Shown one piece after another: positions 55,768-64,000 of a DNA stretch of 64,000 bases. The translations under genes and the position numbers were made by a program. A model generated the notes under the pieces. That model saw only the letters and a program-made list of their open reading frames with translations, was not told the DNA's origin and did not search any database. The stretch covers positions 46,168,743-46,232,742 of the forward strand of contig CM065699.1 in the NCBI GenBank assembly GCA_017654935.2, given 5' to 3'. The DNA comes from Phymorhynchus buccinoides. Lineage: Eukaryota > Mollusca > Gastropoda > Neogastropoda > Raphitomidae. Numbering within the stretch: position 1 is the stretch's first letter; every line of letters starts with the position of its first letter.

Positions 55768-56929
55768 GTACGTACCCACCCCACACTCCACGATTCCCTT
55801 ATCCCCTAGTTTAACAAGAAGCTAGGGTTGCCTCTTCTAGCGCCATGTATTTTTGTTTTCATTCTTGGTTGTCGTTGCATCTCAAGAGAGAGTAACTTTT
55901 TTTTCGAGTGCGTTGCTTTAATTGAAAAACAACTCACTGACATGACCTGAAAGTAGACAAATCACACTGCAGCCGCTATGTCAGGGGAATTCTTTGCATT
56001 TGTGGGAGTGAAGGGTGATGTACTTAGCGAATGTATTCGCCCCACGGTACTGAGAAGAGATAGAAAGAAAATGGTGAGGCTGGAGGATTGCCAGAAGCAA
56101 GAAAGGGAGAAAGGATTTTTTTGTCCTCATCACAAACGCAATCACGGAAGGCTTTCGCTAATAGGAATTGTTCGGAACTAATTAAATGGGGGGTTTTGTG
56201 TGGGAGTGATCTTGCCTAATTCATCGGTCAACAGGGGAAGTCACTCTACCATCGGCTCTCGTAGCCTATCGACTCTTGTGTTTGAGCAGACATACAGCAC
56301 TTAGAACCCGTGCGCATTTCTAAAAAGTTATGTCATTTATATTTTTTAACGTCACATTTGCAAGTTTTATCAGTTTGTGGCCACTGGCCCATCTCCCAAT
56401 TTTTCTTTAAAAAATATGTTTGGCAAGTCGCTGACTTGCATCCTGCGGTCCAAGCTTCGACGCCATTTGTTATGGTATTTGACCCGAGTAATGGAGGTAG
56501 GCAACTCTAATTTCTATGAAGTGCTCTCCCCTAGTGGGTTTTTTCTCCGAAAATTGGCCTATTTGTGCTTAGCTGATTCTGGATCTTGTCTATTATGTGA
56601 CGGAGCCTGCACCACAAAGGCTGTTGTCTCAACGGAGCTTGAGAGTGGCATTGAGAGTATAGCTAAAAACAAAATTCAGGAAAAAAGAAGACAGCTTAAA
56701 AAGTCCCTTTGCGGATCTGATGATCGGGCAAGGACAACAATGTGTCGGATGTTACTGGTTGTCTTAGTTGCTAATACAAGAATTGTATATGTCAGTTTTG
56801 AATCTTAATGTTTAAAACAATATTTTCATATTCATAGTCCTGCAATTTCCTGTGGAATCGTGTGGTGGGTTTGTTTTTCTTTTGGCATATATAATTCAAA
56901 AGCAGCAGATTCTGACAAGTTTGCAGACC
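55768..56929. other. Right-arm intronic sequence
   Basis: Mirrors 41,761-42,887. The ORF at 56,377-56,808 (LCDGACTTKAVVSTELE...) is not conserved in frame in the other arm, so I do not call it a gene. Confidence 0.5.
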
Positions 56930-57793
56930 AGGGCCTGTGTTCACATTGAGAATAGTATGAGACTTATCAGCATACTGACAAGTATTGCAGACCAGGGCCT
57001 GTGTTTCCCATTGGAAGTATGAGACTTATCAGCATAACTGACAAATTAATTGCAGACCAGGGCTTGTTCACATTGAGTAAGTATGAGACTTATCAGCATA
57101 ACTGACAAGTATTGCAGACGCAGGGCCCTGTTTCACATTGAGATAGTATGAGACTTATCAGCATAACTGACAAGTAGGCAGACCAGGGCCCTGTGTTCAC
57201 ATGAGATAGTAATTAGACTTATCATCATGATATCTTAGAAGTCCTTCTAAGTCTATGAAATCCTACTGCTTAGAATGACTTCTAAGAAATCATGAAGATA
57301 AGTCCATGCCCATCTTAATGTGAACACAGGCCCAGATTTGTTCATGGTTATTAACTTTTTGCCAGAAATTCTGAAAAAAATGCTTTAATTAAAGTTTGGA
57401 AACTGATTGTGTGTTTGTATGACCACAATGCACATTGAGTAATCTTCCATATCTTAATTGATTTAATTGCATTTTTTTCTTAGAGCAAATTTTGCTTTAA
57501 GATCAGCCACATTTTACTGTATTTTTTCAACTATAAGGCACACCGGTATAGTCAAGATGTGCCACCCCCCCTATTTCTCGGTTTTAATTCAATTTTTCCG
57601 TTTTTTGGCTTTCTTACCAAACATAAAGCTGTCTTTTAGGAACATTATTCCAGCTAATTATCTTTGTTCATAATTAATTTGCAGTCATGATAAAGGCCAT
57701 TATGTAATAGGCACCCCCCCCCCCATGTAGTGGCAGTACACCGCCGCATTTGTCACAGTCGTGTTCATTGCGTTTCTCCGACTTATACTTTAT

Positions 57794-57874
57794 GGGGGGG
57801 GGGGGGGGGGGGGGGTGGGGGGGGGGGGGCGGGTGGGGGGGGGGGGGGGGGGGGGGGAGAAGCGGGGGGGTGTA

Positions 57875-57945
<71 letters not shown>
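57794..57945. repeat. 150-bp poly-G tract
   Basis: The left arm has only 22 C at the matching place (40,811-40,832). The length difference supports an artefact or extreme instability. Confidence 0.9.
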
Positions 57946-57946
<1 letters not shown>

Positions 57947-58660
57947 AGGGTAGGGTAGGGTTAGTATTCCAAAAAGATATTTAGCTGAGAAAAGGTCCGT
58001 AATACAGGCTTTATTGTTGGTAAGAAAGAAAAGATTGAGTATGGATATCCCAAAATATTGCAATTAACGGTTGTTTTGTTGTTCTTCTAGTAGCCGACTC
58101 GGATACTTGCAAATTAACCTGTAATAGCTAGGGGCCAACAGTAACATGAAACTATTAATATAGATGGTTTTCTACAGTAATGGAAAACCATAATACAGCT
58201 TAGTCTTTTGTGGAAGACTATGACTCTCAAACGATTTGGGGCCGCCTTGGCACTGGCTCTGATGCTGGGGTGGTGGCACACTTGACCTTGACCGGCACAC
58301 CTTATTTAGTTATTATGGAGGCGCACCCCCTAAAAAGTTTCTACACAATTCAGACTTTGTTAATTATATTTTCTTACTATTTTATTCGTCATAATATAAG
58401 GCGCAGGGGTCCTTAGTCCCAGAAAAAAAAGTATCGCCTTAACTTATAGTTAAAAAAATATGGTTTCTTGTTCTGAAAGTAAAACCAACGTTTCCGGTAT
58501 GCTGTAGTGTGTTATGCTACGTTTAATTAAACTCTATAAGTATGTATCAAAGTTTCACACTTTTAAAGTACCCACATTTTACCCGTTGTTGGTTTGTGTT
58601 GCTTCTCGACCTTTGGTGATAAACCCACTTTATTTCTTTCTTTTTTACATTTTTATCTAG

Positions 58661-58787
58661 GGCCTGGCTTAGCTTTGGTGGCCTATCCGGAAACCATCTC
58701 CAGGAGGGGGGGTGGGAGTTACCCACCCCTCCGCTATGGGCCGTGTTGTTCTTCACTATGCTGTTAGCTCTGGGACTGGACAGTCAG
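58661..58787 (+). CDS. Right-arm copy of the SLC6 TM8 exon
   Basis: Acceptor ttttatctag, LALVAYPETI, then an extra G-rich stretch (gaggggggggtgggag) not in the left arm, then P-PLWAVLFFTMLLALG and LDSQ with donor cag|gtatta. Confidence 0.8.
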
Positions 58788-58809
58788 GTATTACACGTTG
58801 TCTCTGTCT

Positions 58810-59220
58810 CTCTGTCTCTGTCTCCAAGTTACCCGCCCCTCCCCTGTGGGCCGTGCTGTTCTTCACTATGCTGTTAGCTCTGGGACTGGACAGTCAAGTA
58901 TTACACTTTGTCTCTGTCTCTCTCTCCAAGTTACCCGCCCCTCCCCTATGGGCCGTGTTGTTCTTCACTATTCTGTTAGCTCTGGGACTGGACAGTCAAG
59001 TATTACACTTTGTCTCTCTGTCTCTGTCTCTCTCTCCAAGTTACCCGCCCCCCTCCCTATGGGCCTGGCGAGTTCTTCCACTATGCTGATTAGTATCTGG
59101 GACTGGACAGTCAAGTATTACACTTTGTCTCTGTCTCTCTCTCTAAGTTACCCGCCCCTCCCCTATGGGCCGTGCTGTTTTTCACTATCTTGTTAGCTCT
59201 GGGACTGGACAGTCAGGTAT
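58810..59220 (+). repeat. Four right-arm TM8 half-exon copies
   Basis: Units near 58,825, 58,930, 59,040 and 59,150; the left arm has three. The first reads LPAPPLWAVLFFTMLL then ALGLDSQ after a ctccaag acceptor. The third is damaged. Confidence 0.88.
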
Positions 59221-59225
59221 TACAC

Positions 59226-59960
59226 CAGAGCTGATTCTAGGGCGCGGGATTAGTACAATCCCCGCCAAATCTGTTCCTTCCCGCAATAATTGGGTCTAAG
59301 CGCGGGCCGACGCCCGCATATTTGCAGAACTGCCCGCAATTTTAACCGATGGCTGCGGGAATTCCTTCGTCGTCTGCTTAAATCCGTCGTCTGCACAAAC
59401 CGAAAGCATCGAGCAGGAATGAATGATTTCTAGACATTTCATTGGTTCCTTTACAATGTTAGTGTAAATCAACCAAATCGTTCATCTCGTTTTACCGACA
59501 AGAAGTTGCGAGAGTCCTACCCGCCATATTGAATTTTCTTCAAAATGAAGCAGACAACGACGCTCCTAGATTTAAATGTTTGTGACGTTAAAGTGAAAAG
59601 AAGAAATCCTCTGCCAAACGAGTGTGCAGAAGCTAGAAACTGCTACTGCATCAACAGTCTCGGAGAAGCAGCCCGAAGATAACGGCACTAGTGCGAGGGT
59701 CTGGGAACACCGGTTCCAAGACGACTGGCTGAAGAAGTGGCCCCCCTTTTTTCATTCTTAGGGGGGGAGCGCCCCCACTTTTTCAATCTTAGGGGGGGAG
59801 CGCCCCCACTTTTTCAATCTTAGGGGGGGAGTGCCCCCACTTTTTCAATCTTAGGGGGGGAGCGCCCCCACTTTTTCAATCTTAGGGGGGGAGCGCCCCC
59901 ACTTTTTCAATCTTAGGGGGGGAGCGCCCCCACTTTTTCAAAATCCTAGAATCAGCTCTG
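59226..59960 (+). mobile_element. Right-arm hAT-like element
   Basis: Same ends as 38,871-39,678, flanked by ttacac. The coding start MKQTTTLLDLNVCDVKVKRR lies at about 59,545, and the G run present in the left copy is absent. Confidence 0.85.
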
Positions 59961-60007
59961 TTACACTTTGTCTCTGTCTCTCACTACCTCTGTCTCTCTC
60001 TCTCCAA

Positions 60008-60076
60008 GTTACCCGCCCCTCCCCTATGGACCATGTTGTTCTTCTCTGTGCTGTTAGCTCTGGGCCTGGACAGTCA
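60008..60076 (+). CDS. Right-arm TM8 half-exon copy
   Basis: ctctctccaag, then LPAPPLWTML-type coding to GLDSQ and cag|gtatta, 23 codons in phase 0. Mirrors 38,755-38,832. Confidence 0.6.
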
Positions 60077-60138
60077 GGTATTACTCTTTGTCTCTGTCTC
60101 TCTCTCTCTCTCTCTCTCTGTGTCTCTCTCTATCTCTC

Positions 60139-63100
60139 ACATTCTGGCTCAAAGCGCCGCTAGACTGTTGTGATGATGACTGATTGGACACAACAGACAC
60201 ACCTTCCCCATTTGTACCACTACACAACCCAGGCTTTGGTCTGGAGCTAGTGCTGTCTTGTCTATCCACTCTCTGGAAGTGTGACTGGAAGTCTAACTGT
60301 GACTGACCATATCCATCTGACCTTGACTGACCATAACCATCTGACCTTGACTGGAAGACTGACCTTGACATTGACTGACCATAGCCGTCTGACTTAGACT
60401 GGAAGGCTGACCTTGACTGACCATAACCATCTGACCTAGACTGGAAGGCTGACCTTGACTGACCACATCCATCTGACCTTGACTGGAAGACTGACCTTGA
60501 CTGACCATAGCCGCCTGATCTTGATCAGAAGGCTGACCTTGACTGACCATAGCCATCTGACCTTGATAGGAAGGCTGACCTTGACTGACCATAGCCATCT
60601 GACCTTGACTGGAAGGCTGACCTTGATTGACCATAACCATCTGACCTTGTTTGTAAGTCTGACTGCGACCGACCATAGCTGTCTGATCTTGATGGGAGGG
60701 CTGACCTTGACTGACTGTAGCTATCTGACCTTAGCTGGAAGTCTGACCATACCGGTTCAATCACCAACTGACCCTTTCTAAAGAAAGCTCTCTTCCCTTC
60801 TGACCTGGCCTTCGAGACAATCTGGGCCTGTGCTCTCATCAGATCATTTGATAATCTGACTCCCTTCTCTGGCAGCTTCCATCTCAGTTCTCTGTTTGTA
60901 AGAAGATATTGTTTGTCCCTCCACCTGTCAAACTTTACAGTCATGGTTCTTGCCTGACCCTCTCGAGTGTAACCTGTCCTGTGAGCATGAGCAATGTCCT
61001 GTTCTGACCACTGTTTCTCTTTGTCCACACTATTCAACACATCAACAACTGTACTAGCACATGTGTCAAACGATTCTCTAGCAATGTACCTGTTCTGACC
61101 AGTGTTTCTCTTTGTCCACACTATTCAACACATCAACAACTGTACTAGCACATGTGTCAAACGATTCTCTAGCAATGTACCTGTTCTGACCAGTGTTTCT
61201 CTTTGTCCACACTATTCAACACATCAACAACTGTACTAGCACATGTGTCAAACGATTCTCTAGCAATGTACCTGTTCTGACCAGTGTTTCTCTTTGTTCA
61301 CACTATTCAACACATCAACAACTGTACTAGCACATGTGTCAAACGATTCTCTAGCAATGTACCTGTTCTGCCACTGTTTCTCTTTGTCCACACTATTCAA
61401 CACATCAACAACTGTACTAGCACATGTGTCAAACGATTCTCTAGCAATGTCCTGTTCTGACCACTGTTTCTCTTTGTCCACACTATTCAACACATCAACA
61501 ACTGTACTAGCACATGTGTCAAACGATTCTCTAGCAATGTACCTGTTCTGACCACTGTTTCTCTTTGTCCACACTATTCAACACATCAACAACTGTACTA
61601 GCACATGTGTCAAACGATTCTCTAGCAATGTACCTGTTCTGACCAGTGTTTCTCTTTGTTCACACTATTCAACACATCAACAACTGTACTAGCACATGTG
61701 TCAAACGATTCTCTAGCAATGTACCTGTTCTGACCAGTGTTTCTCTTTGTCCACACTATTCAACACATCAACAACTGTACTAGCACATGTGTCAAACGAT
61801 TCTCTAGCAATGTACCTGTTCTGACCACTGTTTCTCTTTGTCCACACTATTCAACACATCAACAACTGTACTAGCACATGTGTCAAACGATTCTCTAGCA
61901 ATGTACCTGTTCTGACCACTGTTTCTCTTTGTCCACACTATTCAACACATCAACAACTGTACTAGCACATGTGTCAAACGATTCTCTAGCAATGTACCTG
62001 TTCTGACCACTGTTTCTCTTTGTCCACACTATTCAACACATCAACAACTGTACTAGCACATGTGTCAAACGATTCTCTAGCAATGTCCTGTTCTGACCAC
62101 TGTTTCTCTTTGTCCACACTATTCAACACATCAACAACTGTACTAGCACATGTGTCAAACGATTCTCAAGTGTTGGTTTGGGAAATCCCAAAAAAGTGAA
62201 GGTTATCCCTCCTGGAAAAGTCCTCTAGTTTGTATCTATTTTTAGCTTCGCTACTTCTTCTCTCATTCCTTTTAGTGCTTCAGTAATATGGTTATCTTCT
62301 TTTTTGTCATCAGATTCAGTAAACATCTGCTGAATGTCTGTATTGATGTCAGCCATTGTGTCTGTTAAATGTCTGTTCGTTTTCCAGTCTGCTACACCTG
62401 CTGTCGATCTCCACACACTGCTGTTTCACCTGACCTAGTTCTATTTTTATCTCAGACAGGTCAGTTCTTATCACCCCTGTTTGGTTCTCAAACTGCTCTT
62501 GCATGCCTTCAGTATGTTTTTGAAACTGCTGTTGCATGGTCTGTGCTTGGTTTTGGAACTGCTGTTGTATTGCCTTCATGATTTGTTCGAACATTTCTCC
62601 ATGACCCGTGGTTGTATCATCTTCTTCTGACTGGTTTTGGTTATAAATAGGACCGGGATTTTCCGATATGTCTGAACTTAGAAGCAGTCTACGGATATGG
62701 AACAGGGCGTGAATGGTGTATAAAGCGGGAAAGACCACTTGCATGTGAGAGGCAAACTGACACACTCCAACATCACTACACGTCATGTCCTCTGCATATG
62801 TCACAGTCCCCTTCACGCTAAAAGTTTTCTTGGAACGAGACAATCTGATTTGAAATTGTGCTAACATTACGACAGAAACTGACAATCAGACCTAAGACAA
62901 ACCAACAGAGAACAAAAACGACAACAACATCCGATGTATTGATCTGTTGACATTCTGCATTCCTGTCTTTCTCTTGGCTGTCGGCCTTGTTTACATTTGC
63001 GCCTGTCTGAGTAACCTTTGACCCAGCACTCACCTTAGTACAGAAAGTACCTATTGCGGCTCTCCACGTCACTAAATCCACCATTATCCTGTTGTTTCAC

Positions 63101-64000
63101 TGTCCCCGACTTCTTACTGAACGACAGAACACAAAACCAAACTGTTTCAGTCCGTGAAAACGTGATTATCAGCAAACATAACCTGCAGCAGTGAACGGGA
63201 CATGTTTACTCGACGCCATCATTCTCGTGCCCCCCTTTTCTGAAATTTGGGGATTAAATGTAAGTCAACAAGTTGAAAAAGTGCACACCTATGCAATGAA
63301 GAGATTTCTTCAAGTACCAATACATTAATCAAACACTGTTTTATATGGAGAGACGGGCAGGTACCCCTAGGCCTTATACATTAGAACATTTTTAAGATGT
63401 ATAAATTACTTGTTGAAACTGTTGAAGCTTCCGCAGTCACGTTTATGCAGGCAGGCTTATGACATGATGATTTTACAAGTGGAATTAGGTAGAGAGAATT
63501 GGGCGTTTAAGGTGAAAACTGTTTTACCAAAGCATGGTTTGGGAGTTGTATGGTTAACTCAAGAAGTAGGCAGTGAACAACATTTTATTTCTGAATTTAA
63601 AGATAGATATTATTTGTTCCTATAAGCAAGGTTGGCATTCAGATATGGAAAGTAAAGAAAAGTACAAATGGTTCTTTTCATTCAAAGGTATATTTCAGGC
63701 AGAAAGGTTTTTAATTGTAATTACGGATAAATGACATAGGATAATGTTTGCCAGATTCAGATTAAGAACCCTAGGCTTTCATGCAAACAAAATATGGTTC
63801 GATTATGGTACATCTACAGAACATCCATGTCCTTTATGTGGCCATAGTGTGGATGATGAGTCATGTTTTGTTCAATTGTGTTGCACACAATGAGGTTCGA
63901 ACAAAATGTTCATTCTTTGAATCAGATATTGCTAAAAGACAAGATGTAGCTTTTATTTTATCATCAAATGATGACCTGGTAATTCAGTGTGTTGCAAAAT
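60139..64000 (+). mobile_element. Right-arm twin-primed LINE B copy (continues past window)
   Basis: ORF1 pieces on the minus strand (62,867-62,349 with the NPGP motif at 62,649-62,672; RNA-binding domain and SYGQ tail 61,000-60,139), and the ORF2 C-terminus on the plus strand (63,410-63,625 and onward). The inversion junction lies at about 63,235. ORF1 differs from the left arm by very few bases (for example Ala-Val to Ala-Leu before FHIRR); the ORF2 side differs by several percent. Confidence 0.85.

Larger units (their letters stand above)
53989..64000 (-). repeat. Right arm of a ~10-kb inverted duplication
   Basis: The reverse complement follows 34,613-46,280 in order: minisatellite, SINE-like copy, fossil TM7, TM7 repeats and exon, palindromic MITE, poly-G fold-back, TM8 exon and copies, hAT-like element, LINE B. 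The retrotransposon core is almost identical between arms; the outer 700 bp differ by a few percent; the inner part differs mainly by indels. The arm continues beyond the window. Confidence 0.95.

Noticed and set aside
56377..56808. 143-codon ORF with LCDGACTT and a basic helix
   Set aside because: The matching left-arm sequence (41,880-42,350) does not keep the frame, and no family is recognised.
57940..57965. Telomere-like tagggtagggtagggttag
   Set aside because: Only three or four TAGGG units and a single TTAGGG-like step, at the edge of a poly-G run.

Overview
This is eukaryotic DNA, most likely from a mollusc or another lophotrochozoan. The basis is spliced exons with GT/AG borders, several families of non-LTR retrotransposon, many short inverted-repeat transposons, and a very high load of micro- and minisatellites. 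The phylum is an inference from repeat style, not from a marker gene. There is no bacterial gene organisation, and I found no rRNA, tRNA or CRISPR array.

The main gene is a split SLC6-family (sodium/chloride-coupled neurotransmitter or amino-acid symporter) gene on the minus strand. It runs from about 53,280 down to 22,657 and covers TM4 to the C-terminus: TM4 (52,314-53,280), TM5 (51,691-51,829), TM6 (48,986-49,092), TM7 (42,888-43,010), TM8 (39,999-40,112), TM8/9 (31,754-31,885), TM10 (31,238-31,337), TM11 (29,471-29,571), TM12 (26,622-26,789) and the C-terminal exon (22,657-22,899). Splice phases agree for every junction from TM8 to the stop codon. The 5' exons (TM1-TM3) are not in the window. 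Several exons are embedded in tandem duplications that copy a splice junction with its adjoining coding sequence. The TM8 exon half has become an array of about 15 in-frame, exon-like copies.

1-11,300: a degraded LINE (A, minus) inserted in an 87-bp repeat that itself duplicates a splice acceptor; two candidate plus-strand exons (4,223-4,382 and 8,584-8,915) of an unrecognised gene; remnants of a second LINE (B); and a large minisatellite. 11,300-22,300: mostly repeats, namely an 80-bp satellite grown from the head of a dispersed element, a 44-bp satellite, and a mariner-like element with a TA target duplication. 22,300-34,100: the 3' half of the SLC6 gene, whose introns hold three piggyBac-like MITEs, LINE fragments, a perfect 45-bp x16 array and a large GACA-type repeat. 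34,141-38,689: a twin-primed (5'-inverted) LINE B insertion. 38,871-39,678: a hAT-like element carrying an N-terminal transposase exon.

53,989-64,000 is an inverted copy of about 34,610-46,280, joined across a run of exactly 500 N. Because TM4-TM6 lie between the arms in the orientation of the left arm, the right arm is probably an allelic contig (haplotig) or fold-back placed head-to-head, not a new palindromic locus. The sequence flanking the gap (about 41,000-58,800) shows the single-base and homopolymer indels of poorly polished long reads. Poly-G tracts up to about 470 bp are probably technical too. Reading frames in that zone were therefore judged by homology, not by uninterrupted ORFs.
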